A stretch of DNA of 64,000 nucleotides from Marisimplicoccus sp038147335. GTDB lineage: Bacteria; Bacteroidota; Bacteroidia; Flavobacteriales; Flavobacteriaceae. The translations under genes were made by a program, and so were the position numbers. Each line of letters begins with the position of its first letter. Within the stretch, counting starts at the first letter, position 1. Positions 23,139-32,605 of the stretch are shown one piece after another. Location: positions 62,001 through 126,000 of the forward strand of contig JAYQTK010000006.1 in the NCBI GenBank assembly GCA_038147335.1. The letters run 5' to 3'. The notes below the pieces were generated by a model. It saw only the letters and a list, made by a program, of their open reading frames with translations, had not been told where the DNA came from and did no database searches.

Positions 23139-25262
23139 ATGGGAAAAAATAAGAATTTGAAAACTTACAGCTTCTTTAACTTAAAATTATATAGTTTATT
23201 TTTATGTCTTATATATTCATGTAATTCAGGTGTGACAACAGAGAGCATTAATAAAAATCAACTTGGTAAGGAAACAAGTCTTTACTTAAAACAACACTCT
23301 GAGAATCCTATAAATTGGCAAAGATGGTCAAACTCTTTATTTGACGTCTCTAAAGACCTGGATAAGCTTCTTGTTATAAGTATTGGTTACTCGAGCTGTC
23401 ATTGGTGTCATGTGATGGAAGAAGAAACTTTTGCAAATGACTCAATTGCAAAAGTAATGAATGAGAACTTCATTAATGTTAAAGTTGATAGAGAGGAAAA
23501 TCCAGATGTAGATCAAGTCTATATGACTGCATCTCAGCTAATGACAGGAATGGGTGGATGGCCGCTTAATGTTATTACACTTCCTGATGGAAGCCCAATA
23601 TATGCAGGAACTTACCACACTACTGCTCAATGGGATGATATTCTGAAAAGGATTATTAGATTAAAGAGAGACAATTACGATGGTCTAAAAGAGATAGCTA
23701 ATAATGTTAAAGAAGGTGTGACAGACATAAATACAATAAAAAAGCAGGAAGAAGTTTCAGTATTTGATAGTCAATATCTTGACAATAATTTAAATAGTTG
23801 GAGAGAAAAATGGGACTTGGTTAATGGTGGAGATATAGCACAACAGAAATTTGTTTCACCATCAAAATATTTATTTCTCCTCAATTATGGTAGGTTATAT
23901 AAAGACAAGAGTGTTTTAGATCATGTTGAAAATACTCTTGACATTATTGCATACAGTGGTTTAAATGATTTTGTTGAGGGAGGGTTTTATAGGTATACAG
24001 TTGAGGACGAATGGAAGATACCACACTTTGAAAAAATGCTATATGATCAAGCTCAAATGATAAGCCTTTATTCCAAGGCATATAAAATATTTAAAAAAGA
24101 ATCATACAAAGATGTTGTCTATAAAACAATTTCTTTCCTTAAGTCTAAATTATCAACTAAAAACGGCCTATTCTTCGCAGCAATGGATGCAGATACAGAT
24201 GGCGAAGAGGGAAAGTACTATTCATTTCAAAAAGAAGAACTAGAAAAGATTTCAGGTAGTACAGATTTTGAATTATTTACAAGCTACTATAACATTGAAC
24301 TCAGTAATCCATGGGAAGATGATAAATATTTACTTCTTCCAAATGAATATTCACTAGAAGATGATTGGATTAACTTAAATAATATTAGCAAAAACGAGCT
24401 TGATGATTTTAAATCTGAGTGGATAAAAAATATTTTAGAGATTAAATCAAAAAGAACTAAACCAAGAATCGATGATAAAATTATTATATCCTGGAATTCT
24501 CTTGCTATAATTGGTTTAATTGATGCTTATGAAGCTTTTAAAGATGATGATTTTTTGAATCTAGCTGTTAATATGTTTGATGAGCTTGAAAAAAATTCTT
24601 TCAGAAAAAATAAACTAATACATACTTACAAAGAGAATCAGTATCAAGAAGGAGTACTTGAAGACTATGCATATTTTTCAAAAGCCTCTATGAAACTTTT
24701 TCAAGCTACAGGACTCGAATCTTATTTTAATTTTTCAAAAAAAATAACTGATCAAGCACTAGAAATATATAAAGACAATAATTCTGATCTTTTATTTTAC
24801 AGTAACAATGAGGAGCTCTTTTCAAAAGTAATATCAATTGATGATGGAGTAATACCCTCCCCTAACTCAATAATTGCTGAGCAACTTTATAATATTGGGC
24901 ATGTAATTTTTGATGATTATTATCTAGATTTATCTGACAAGATGGTATCATCTGTAAAAGATATTATTGACGGCAACATTAACTCCTATTCTGTTTGGGC
25001 AAATAACATCCTAAATAGAGTCGAGTCTTTCTATGAAATTGCTGTAATTGGTCCAAATGCGAAAGATGTAACAGATAATATTTCAAAGACTTTTATTCCT
25101 AATACTATAGTAGTTCAATCAAATATTGAAAGTGAAATTCCTTTATTCATTGATAGATATTTTGAGGATGAAACCTATATTTATGTATGTCAAAACAAAA
25201 CTTGTCAAAGGCCAGAGACCAATATAAAACTTGCACTTGATCAAGTTCCTTATATCTATTAA
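23139..25262 (+). CDS. DUF255 thioredoxin-domain lipoprotein (YyaL/SSP411-like)
   Basis: A 707-residue protein. The signal region ends in LIYSC (C28), so it is a lipoprotein, which is unusual because most YyaL homologues lack a signal. The N-terminal thioredoxin-like domain has SSCHWCHVME (C87, C90), and VDREENPDVDQVYM and GGWPLNVITLPDG are classic for the family. The C-terminal two-thirds is an alpha/alpha-barrel like the N-acylglucosamine 2-epimerase fold, with HFEKMLYDQA and DDKIIISWNSLAI. Function in bacteria is unknown. The next gene starts one base after its stop. Confidence 0.9.
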   Translation: MGKNKNLKTYSFFNLKLYSLFLCLIYSCNSGVTTESINKNQLGKETSLYLKQHSENPINWQRWSNSLFDVSKDLDKLLVISIGYSSCHWCHVMEEETFANDSIAKVMNENFINVKVDREENPDVDQVYMTASQLMTGMGGWPLNVITLPDGSPIYAGTYHTTAQWDDILKRIIRLKRDNYDGLKEIANNVKEGVTDINTIKKQEEVSVFDSQYLDNNLNSWREKWDLVNGGDIAQQKFVSPSKYLFLLNYGRLYKDKSVLDHVENTLDIIAYSGLNDFVEGGFYRYTVEDEWKIPHFEKMLYDQAQMISLYSKAYKIFKKESYKDVVYKTISFLKSKLSTKNGLFFAAMDADTDGEEGKYYSFQKEELEKISGSTDFELFTSYYNIELSNPWEDDKYLLLPNEYSLEDDWINLNNISKNELDDFKSEWIKNILEIKSKRTKPRIDDKIIISWNSLAIIGLIDAYEAFKDDDFLNLAVNMFDELEKNSFRKNKLIHTYKENQYQEGVLEDYAYFSKASMKLFQATGLESYFNFSKKITDQALEIYKDNNSDLLFYSNNEELFSKVISIDDGVIPSPNSIIAEQLYNIGHVIFDDYYLDLSDKMVSSVKDIIDGNINSYSVWANNILNRVESFYEIAVIGPNAKDVTDNISKTFIPNTIVVQSNIESEIPLFIDRYFEDETYIYVCQNKTCQRPETNIKLALDQVPYIY

Positions 25263-25263
25263 T

Positions 25264-25689
25264 ATGAAAAAAATTAACTATATCTCAGTTCTTTTATTGT
25301 CAATTATTTTTATTAGTTGTTCTAATAACGAGAAATCAAGCGACTGTTCAACTTTTTTAGAGTGCTTGGACGGTACTTATTGGACAACTAACAATAATCA
25401 ATCAATATGGACATTTAACGACAATCAAAAAGGTGCTTATTTGGAGGTTTATATATCTGGATATAATTGCTATAGTTATGAGAATAACTTCATTGTAGAT
25501 GCAGAATTTAAATACCAAACTAAAATAAACTTATCTGAGGACTTTAACGGTTCTAACTGGTTATACACAATAGTTAATGATACTCTTGTCGAAAAAACTA
25601 AATCAACAGGTGGAAATACAATTTATTTTTATAAAACTGATGAGTCTTACCTTGACGATCTCTTAGAGCTCGATGAGTGCAACTACTAA
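25264..25689 (+). CDS. Lipoprotein of unknown function
   Basis: ATG at 25264 gives a lipoprotein signal (VLLLSIIFISC) and 141 residues; the longer frame from 25231 would overlap the upstream gene. The mature part has four or more cysteines (DCSTFLECLDG, NCYSY, DECNY) and a WTFNDNQKGAYLEV segment resembling lipocalin-like strands. No family recognised. It overlaps the convergent acyltransferase gene by four bases. Confidence 0.6.
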   Translation: MKKINYISVLLLSIIFISCSNNEKSSDCSTFLECLDGTYWTTNNNQSIWTFNDNQKGAYLEVYISGYNCYSYENNFIVDAEFKYQTKINLSEDFNGSNWLYTIVNDTLVEKTKSTGGNTIYFYKTDESYLDDLLELDECNY

Positions 25690-26771
25690 AGCTTTATAAA
25701 TATTTTCTTTTTGAATAAATAATATGCAGGCACATATATAATCATAACATATATGATTGCATATATTAGAGAAGCTAGTTTAGGAAATATTCCAATATTA
25801 ATTAAGGTATCTACAAATAGAGAGTTTAACTCAACTCCTAAAACCCTATCACTGTAGAATATAGATGTTAGCAAGCCTGCTAAAACATAAGTGAAAATTG
25901 AATTTGTTCCAAACACTTGTGACATCTTAAATTTCTTGTAACCATTAACATCTATAAGATACGTAAAAGCGGCAGTTAACATAAAAGACATACCAGCCAT
26001 TAAGAATGTATAGGATGTACTCCAAAGGTTTTTATTGACAGGAAAAGACCAGCTAAAAAAGTCTCCTACAAAAACCAACATTAGACCAATTGAGAATAGC
26101 TTAATAATTTTATCCTTTATATTTATTTTACTTACAAGAATAGAACCAGCAATTAATCCAAAAACACCAGTAATAATTGATGGTATTGTAGTAAGGATAC
26201 CCTCTGGATCCCATGTATCTTGCCACATTACTCCTGGTAAGTATTTATTATCAATGTAATGTGCTAAATTAAGTTCAGGAACGCTTAAATCTGGTTGTCC
26301 TATACCTGGCACTGGAAAATATAACATAATAGCCCAATAAAGAACGAGTGTTATGAAGGATAAATAGATAAAGTATTTCTTTTCAATAAACAAGTATATA
26401 AAGCCACAGAACAAGAAGACAAAAGATATTCTTTGTAGAACACCAGTCCACCTAATATTTTCAAAATCAAAATCAGGGAATACCCATAAAAAGACTCCAA
26501 CAAGATAAATCTTTAATGCTCTCCAAATAATCTTTTTCATAACTTGATTTTTATTAAAATCACTCTTTCTATTATTCAGAGATAGTACAATTGAAACTCC
26601 AACTATAAATAAAAAATTTGGAAAAATATAATCAGTAGGAGTTAAACCATTCCAATCAGCATGAAGAAGTGGAGCATACACATGACTCCAAGAACCAGGT
26701 GTATTAACTATAATCATAAAGATTAAAGTCATTCCTCTTAGCACATCAATTGAGAGTAGTCTTTTATTCAT
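25686..26771 (-). CDS. DUF5009/HGSNAT-like membrane acyltransferase
   Basis: ATG at 26771 gives MNKRLLSIDVLRGMTL, the family's standard start; 361 residues with about ten transmembrane helices. The segment HADWNGLTPTDYIFPNFLF aligns with the EHSSWNGLTVADLVFPWF segment of human heparan-alpha-glucosaminide N-acetyltransferase, whose histidine (here H37) carries the acetyl group through the membrane. Bacteroidota use such proteins inside glycan loci, probably to acetylate periplasmic amino sugars with cytosolic acetyl-CoA. It follows the GH20 gene; the longer ATG at 26786 would overlap that gene. Confidence 0.82.
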   Translation of the reverse strand: MNKRLLSIDVLRGMTLIFMIIVNTPGSWSHVYAPLLHADWNGLTPTDYIFPNFLFIVGVSIVLSLNNRKSDFNKNQVMKKIIWRALKIYLVGVFLWVFPDFDFENIRWTGVLQRISFVFLFCGFIYLFIEKKYFIYLSFITLVLYWAIMLYFPVPGIGQPDLSVPELNLAHYIDNKYLPGVMWQDTWDPEGILTTIPSIITGVFGLIAGSILVSKINIKDKIIKLFSIGLMLVFVGDFFSWSFPVNKNLWSTSYTFLMAGMSFMLTAAFTYLIDVNGYKKFKMSQVFGTNSIFTYVLAGLLTSIFYSDRVLGVELNSLFVDTLINIGIFPKLASLIYAIIYVMIIYVPAYYLFKKKIFIKL

Positions 26772-29289
26772 TTTTATTTTCAACAATTATACTATTACCT
26801 CCCCTACCTTTATTGTTAAACAACCTGAGGTTTACAATATCATCATCATTGATTTTAATAGGTGATTTAAAATTTTCGCTTGATTCTTTTGGAATAGATC
26901 CATCAAGAGTATACTTAATATTTAGACCTGGAAACACTGTATTTGCATAAAGAGTATCATTAATAATTTTACCTCCTGGTTTTGGCAGATCATAAGACAA
27001 TCCACCAAAGATATTATCAACCATTGGCAGAACTCTTTGGCCAACATTATTAGCAAATTTATTCCACTCAATATCAATTTTTTCTCTCTTGACATCATTG
27101 TTAGAGATATCCATCCATGAATTATCATGAGACCATGCTTTTTGAGAAAAAACTATAATATTTGGCATAAACATATAATCAAGTATTCCTTCATTTCTGA
27201 TAGTTTCACTCCAAATTTGTGATTGAACACCTATAATATTATCTCTTTTATCTTGGTCTAGTTTTACTGAATTATCAATGTAGTTTTGCGAAATATTATT
27301 TTTTTCTACACCATATAGATCATTAAACACATCATATACATCTACAGTCCACATATCTTTATAATTAGCATAGCCACTCCATGATAAACCAATATTGTCA
27401 AGATCTTTATCATCTACCATATCAAAATAAAATGCACTTGAGTTACTCATTATTGATTTGTATCCAAGATTAGCATACTTATAAATCATATCCTGCCTTC
27501 CTTGACCCCAATCGTTTTTCCATACAAACAGTAAAATATCATCATCCTTAAAAAAGTCTTTAATTTGAGTTTCAGACTGATTTTTCTCAGTCAACTTCAG
27601 TAGTATATCATCCCATCCAGTCATTGTTGCACCATATGAAGAGATCTTATTATAAATTCTTCTCTGCATAAGTTCATAAAGTGCGTTGTAATCTCCTGAA
27701 ATTGAATTTTCACTCATAAACTTATCACACATTGGTGATTTCTGCCATGCTCCATAAGGTAATTCATCTGCAGCAACACCAAACTTAGTCATCTCAACAC
27801 CTGCATCCTTGTACATTAAGTAGATCTCATCAATTACTTTTTCATAAAATGTAAATGAGCTCTCCCTACATATGTTCATTATATTATCAGTAAAACCCTG
27901 AGCTGAGTAATATTCACTTTTATCATCTGGATCGATCAATAAATACTTTTCAGCTTCGACTTGATTACCCATTTCCATATATTTTTGATATCTAGCATTC
28001 ATTGAAACTATAGCAGATCTCATATGCGAGGGCACACTTATTTGCGGAATAACGCTGATATTTCTTTCACTTGCATATTTAAGAATATCAACATAGTCAG
28101 ATCTTGAAAGGTATCCTGATCCTGTTGAATTTGTATCCGGACCAGAGCCATACATAGGTATTAAATTTTCGAACTCATCCTTTGTATATGCCCTCTTTGA
28201 TCCTACTTCGACCAGTTCTTCTAGTCCAGGAATCTCTAGTCTCCATCCTTCATCATCAGTAAGACGAAAATCTAAATAATTAATTTTAAAAAAAGATAGA
28301 TAATCAATTATTTGCTTAATCTTCTCAGGACCATAAAAATTTCTAGATATATCTAATAACATACCCCTATATGAAAATTTAGGCGAATCATTAACTTCAA
28401 TAAATTTCAATGGAGTATCCTCTAATTTAGAGATTAGAAATATTTGTTTTAATGACTGTAAAGCATAAAGTGCACCAGCGCTATCAGCCGAGCTAATAGA
28501 GATTCCTCCATCAGAAACACTCAATTGATATGATTCAGCATTTATACTCTCATCTAAATCAATAGTAATTCTGCTTATAACTTCATTGGTATCATCAAAA
28601 TTAATGCTTACTATTCCATCAAATACTGAATTGATTAGCTGTTCACTCAAATTAAACTCGTCATCTATAACTATTGAATAATTATTGAGCATTTCAACTT
28701 CTCCATCATTTATTATAAAATTAGATGGAGTTGGTATAATGTAGTCGAGATCAGATTTATCTAACAAACTATTAGATATGTATTCATTATACCTATCAAC
28801 TGAAGTAGGAGCATTAAGTTTTTCTATTCCTTTTGCATTTTTCCAAACATAATCAAACTCTACATCTAAAATATCATCATTACTAACAATAAAACCTCCC
28901 ACAGGAAGATCAGATTGTCGTCTAACTATTCCTCTCTGACTTAGATCAATTGAAAAAGAAGAGTCTTTAGCTAGAATATAGTCTTTACCAAAGGTTAAAA
29001 TATTATATGACTGTCCAGCTACATAGTCATAAATTACATTCTCAGGAACTGATTGCTCATCAATAATTGAACTCTGCTGATTCCAGTGCAGAGACCAAGG
29101 AGAGTTTAAGTCAATACTAGAAGTATTGTTGATTGTAAAATTTACATCAAAACGTGAATCCCTATATTCTTTTATTTCATAGGTAATATTGACTTTATCG
29201 TTACCTGAAGAACATGAGGTAATAAAAACAGCACAAGCAATTATGCAAAATGCTTTATATAACTTATTATTTAATTCTTGTAAACTCAA
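26764..29289 (-). CDS. GH20 beta-N-acetylhexosaminidase lipoprotein
   Basis: An 841-residue lipoprotein (FITSC). Domain order: CHB_HEX-type N-terminal domain (about 30-170), GH20b domain (about 185-300), then the GH20 catalytic barrel starting at YRGMLLDISRNFY. The catalytic pair is D508-E509 in VAADELPYGAW. W-containing subsites WSGYANYKDMW and WSETI follow. The tail TLDGSIPKESSENF is a CHB_HEX_C domain. It removes terminal beta-GlcNAc or GalNAc residues outside the cytoplasm. It starts inside the end of the FG-GAP gene (23 bases of overlap), so the genes are co-transcribed. Confidence 0.93.
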   Translation of the reverse strand: MSLQELNNKLYKAFCIIACAVFITSCSSGNDKVNITYEIKEYRDSRFDVNFTINNTSSIDLNSPWSLHWNQQSSIIDEQSVPENVIYDYVAGQSYNILTFGKDYILAKDSSFSIDLSQRGIVRRQSDLPVGGFIVSNDDILDVEFDYVWKNAKGIEKLNAPTSVDRYNEYISNSLLDKSDLDYIIPTPSNFIINDGEVEMLNNYSIVIDDEFNLSEQLINSVFDGIVSINFDDTNEVISRITIDLDESINAESYQLSVSDGGISISSADSAGALYALQSLKQIFLISKLEDTPLKFIEVNDSPKFSYRGMLLDISRNFYGPEKIKQIIDYLSFFKINYLDFRLTDDEGWRLEIPGLEELVEVGSKRAYTKDEFENLIPMYGSGPDTNSTGSGYLSRSDYVDILKYASERNISVIPQISVPSHMRSAIVSMNARYQKYMEMGNQVEAEKYLLIDPDDKSEYYSAQGFTDNIMNICRESSFTFYEKVIDEIYLMYKDAGVEMTKFGVAADELPYGAWQKSPMCDKFMSENSISGDYNALYELMQRRIYNKISSYGATMTGWDDILLKLTEKNQSETQIKDFFKDDDILLFVWKNDWGQGRQDMIYKYANLGYKSIMSNSSAFYFDMVDDKDLDNIGLSWSGYANYKDMWTVDVYDVFNDLYGVEKNNISQNYIDNSVKLDQDKRDNIIGVQSQIWSETIRNEGILDYMFMPNIIVFSQKAWSHDNSWMDISNNDVKREKIDIEWNKFANNVGQRVLPMVDNIFGGLSYDLPKPGGKIINDTLYANTVFPGLNIKYTLDGSIPKESSENFKSPIKINDDDIVNLRLFNNKGRGGNSIIVENKNE

Positions 29290-32200
29290 TTAGATCATTA
29301 TTTTTAGCTGAGATAATATAGTCATTATTTTTAAGATTAATAAATTCCATATCCTTAATATCTCCATTTAAAAATAAACCACTTTCCTTAGTTGGAACAG
29401 CTTGAAACCCTGTTTCAGGTTCAAACTTTAAAAATACTCCAACACTCCCATCATTTCTTGGAGTTTCAACTTCAGAATTGAACATGTTTCCTGAAACAAT
29501 AATATCTACATAGCCATCTTTATCAATATCTTTTTTTAAGATTTTATTTATTGCAGAAAGCTGACTTAGTACCGGTAACTTATTCATTTCAAATGAATTA
29601 CCAGTATTCTCTAAATAAATAGATGAAAATGTTTTAGTGAAATAGTGTAAAGAATTATCAAGATCTGTGTCTCCGTATACATCCTCAAGGGTAGCAATAG
29701 AAAAGGCATCATAGTCTTGGAACTTTGTCTTTATTGCAGGTATTTGATCAGATGAACATTGTCTACCTCTCAGAGGGAACTGCTCACCATCATTATAATA
29801 ACTTAGTACAATATCACCACTATTATTTTTATCAAAATCATTATAAAAGATATCAAATGTTTCATCTTCGGTAGCTTGATATTTGTAATTATTGCCAAGG
29901 TTACCAACAACAAGGTCCATATCCCCATCATTATCAAAATCTTCAGCAATTACATCATACCACCAACCTCTAGTGGAATCTTCATCGATCATTGATTTGT
30001 CCTCACTAAATTTACCATCTTGATTTTTAAAAAATTTAACAGGAGTCCACTCTCCCACAACAATTAAGTCCTTCCAACCATCATTATTATAATCTACCCA
30101 AACAGATGATGTCACAAGACCTATATCCCTGAAAGGAAAATCAGAATAATCTGCATTAACAAACTTAATTTCATCTTTATCCGATTGATTTACAAGTAGG
30201 AAGCTATCGGCAGGTAACGGATAACTACCTGGAACAACCCTTCCACCTACAAAAAGGTCCAGGTCTCCATCTTTATCAAAATCTTCACTAGAAACCCTCA
30301 TTCCACTTGAATAATTATTTGGAACAGAACTTTCAGAGTAAGAAAAATAGCCTCTTCCATCATTAACATAGATTCTATCTTTAAGGATCGGAGAATTAGG
30401 TTCAAACTCATTACCACCAGAAACTATATAAAGATCTAGATCCCCATCACTATCAAAATCATTTAAAATCATGTCCATGTCTTCATATTTACTATGAGAG
30501 CTTGAGAAGTAGAAACTTCTTTGTGAGAATGATCCATTTGAATTTTGAAAATAAAAACCTGTTGATTGATCCTTTGCTCCACCAATAACAAAATCCTCTA
30601 GACCATCTCCATTTATGTCTCCAGTCGCAATCCCTGGTCCCAATTTTGAGTTTTCGTGAGGAAGTAGCACCTCTTTTGCATAATCATCATAAATATTCTC
30701 TTTATGCTTGTGATTAACTATTTCTTCGTTCTCAAAATATAGATTTAATTTTTCATCATCTAAAGCCTCTATCTTAGAGTTTTTAATATCAAATTCAATA
30801 GTAGTATTAGCCTCAACGTTATTTAATTGCTCAGTTTTACCATCAGGCCATAAAACCTTAACTGATTCAATTATTTCTTCATTACCTACTCCAAAATTCA
30901 AATATGTTGAAACAGAAGACTGAAAACCTCGAGAAAGTGTTAATTCTTGCATTTGATTATTATCAGAAGTCTTAACAAAAACCCTACTATCAATACCTAT
31001 TGGATTCTGATCACTTCCTTTAAGCTTAACCTTTATAAAATTATTCTTGGAATTATTTCTATATATCTGTGCTTCCTGATCAACATTATTAACAATAAGC
31101 TCTAGATCACCATCATTGTCAAGATCCGCATATGTAGCACCATTAGAGAAGTTTTTTTGATCTAACCCCCAAGATTCACTAACATCTGTAAAAGTTAAAT
31201 CAGTATTATTTTTAAATGTAAAGTTAGCAATTGCTTCAGATGGCATTTGCTCTGTATAATAAAGAAGACTATCATTTGACATTGGTCTTAACTTAATCTC
31301 GTTAAAGAAGTCTCTGTGATTTATCTCTCTTCTTATTCCATTAGATATAAATAAATCTTTCCAACCATCATTATCAAGATCTGCAAGAAGTGGCCCCCAA
31401 CTCCAATCTGTTGAAGAAATACCTGAAAGTCTAGATATGTTGCTAAAAAATGGCTTATCACCTTCAATTCTTCTGTTTAACTGAAGTGTATTGTGCATAT
31501 ATTGATAGTGAAAACCGTAGTTAACTGTACTCCAAAAAAGATCAGGATTCATACTAGCCATATTAGCCTTTGACCTTCTATTATCTTTTGCATCCATGTC
31601 AACTTGGATGTAATCAAGATATGAGTCATTATTAAAGTCTGCAATATCAACTCCCATCCCGTAAAAAGATGTTTGATTAGTAGTCTCTTTTACAGATTCA
31701 GAGAAAGTTCCATCTCCATTATTCATATACATAAAGTCTGGAGAGCTAAAATCATTAGATATGTAGATATCAGGATAACTATCATTATTTAAATCTCCTA
31801 TAGTTGCACTTAAGGTTAAACCGTATGTTCTAAGGCCAGCTTCTTCAGTTACCCTTGTAAATGAAGAACCATCATTTCTGTATAGATTATCTGTTTCATA
31901 ATCATCAGTATTTTGCATTTTATAGAAGTAATAACTTCTCGGAGCATCAAAAGGTGTAATAGGATAATTAGCAACATATAGATCTAAATCACCATCTTTA
32001 TCATAGTCAAAGAAAGTTGCCTGAACACTATTTCCTATATCATCAATTCCATAATCTTTTGCAGATTCAGTAAATGTATTATCTCCATTATTTATATATA
32101 ACTCATTGTTCTTAATTCCGTCTAATCCAGCAACAGATACATAGATATCCAATAATCCATCATTGTTGATATCAATCATTGTAGATCCAGTGTACCATCT

Positions 32201-32533
32201 ATCATCACCACCGGAACCAGATAAATCAGTTATATCCTCGAACTTAAGATTACCTTTATTAAGATATAGCCTATTTTTCGTCATATTCCCTGTAAAGAAA
32301 ATATCATCAAGATCATCATTGTTAATATCACCAACAGAGACACCACCACCCATATATATGTATGGATAAGTAAAATAATTTATTTCATTGTCTTCATTTA
32401 GTTGATTAGTAAAATCAACACCAGTATCATTACTTGATAGTAAAGTAAACTGATTTTGGTTTGCTGAATTATCACATGAGACAAATGCAATAGAAGCAAA
32501 CAATAATATTGAAAGTAGGTTTAAATTTTTCAT
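29267..32533 (-). CDS. FG-GAP/VCBS-repeat and ASPIC/UnbV-domain lipoprotein (CRTAC1-like)
   Basis: A 1088-residue lipoprotein (SIAFVSC). It is built from many calcium-binding FG-GAP repeats of the type GDINNDDLDDIFF, DYDKDGDLDLYVANYP, DLDNDGDLELIVNN in two beta-propellers (about 60-480 and 640-1080). Between them is an ASPIC/UnbV domain (about 520-590) with VKLKGSDQNPIGIDSRV and VLWPDGKTEQ. Such proteins often follow SusCD in marine Bacteroidota and may bind glycan at the cell surface. It lies between SusD and GH20. Confidence 0.9.
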   Translation of the reverse strand: MKNLNLLSILLFASIAFVSCDNSANQNQFTLLSSNDTGVDFTNQLNEDNEINYFTYPYIYMGGGVSVGDINNDDLDDIFFTGNMTKNRLYLNKGNLKFEDITDLSGSGGDDRWYTGSTMIDINNDGLLDIYVSVAGLDGIKNNELYINNGDNTFTESAKDYGIDDIGNSVQATFFDYDKDGDLDLYVANYPITPFDAPRSYYFYKMQNTDDYETDNLYRNDGSSFTRVTEEAGLRTYGLTLSATIGDLNNDSYPDIYISNDFSSPDFMYMNNGDGTFSESVKETTNQTSFYGMGVDIADFNNDSYLDYIQVDMDAKDNRRSKANMASMNPDLFWSTVNYGFHYQYMHNTLQLNRRIEGDKPFFSNISRLSGISSTDWSWGPLLADLDNDGWKDLFISNGIRREINHRDFFNEIKLRPMSNDSLLYYTEQMPSEAIANFTFKNNTDLTFTDVSESWGLDQKNFSNGATYADLDNDGDLELIVNNVDQEAQIYRNNSKNNFIKVKLKGSDQNPIGIDSRVFVKTSDNNQMQELTLSRGFQSSVSTYLNFGVGNEEIIESVKVLWPDGKTEQLNNVEANTTIEFDIKNSKIEALDDEKLNLYFENEEIVNHKHKENIYDDYAKEVLLPHENSKLGPGIATGDINGDGLEDFVIGGAKDQSTGFYFQNSNGSFSQRSFYFSSSHSKYEDMDMILNDFDSDGDLDLYIVSGGNEFEPNSPILKDRIYVNDGRGYFSYSESSVPNNYSSGMRVSSEDFDKDGDLDLFVGGRVVPGSYPLPADSFLLVNQSDKDEIKFVNADYSDFPFRDIGLVTSSVWVDYNNDGWKDLIVVGEWTPVKFFKNQDGKFSEDKSMIDEDSTRGWWYDVIAEDFDNDGDMDLVVGNLGNNYKYQATEDETFDIFYNDFDKNNSGDIVLSYYNDGEQFPLRGRQCSSDQIPAIKTKFQDYDAFSIATLEDVYGDTDLDNSLHYFTKTFSSIYLENTGNSFEMNKLPVLSQLSAINKILKKDIDKDGYVDIIVSGNMFNSEVETPRNDGSVGVFLKFEPETGFQAVPTKESGLFLNGDIKDMEFINLKNNDYIISAKNNDLIEFTRIK

Positions 32534-32544
32534 GAGGTAAATTT

Positions 32545-32578
32545 AAAAAAAAACAGGATGAAAATTAATTCATCCTGC
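32545..32578 (-). terminator. Terminator (or attenuator) after SusD
   Basis: On the minus strand: stem CAGGATGAA / TTCATCCTG with a short TTAATT-type loop followed by nine T's. It lies after the SusD stop and 12 bases before the start of the FG-GAP gene. Read-through would be needed for the downstream genes if they lack their own promoter. Confidence 0.8.
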
Positions 32579-32605
32579 TTTAATTTTTAGCTAGAATTTA
32601 TTTGA

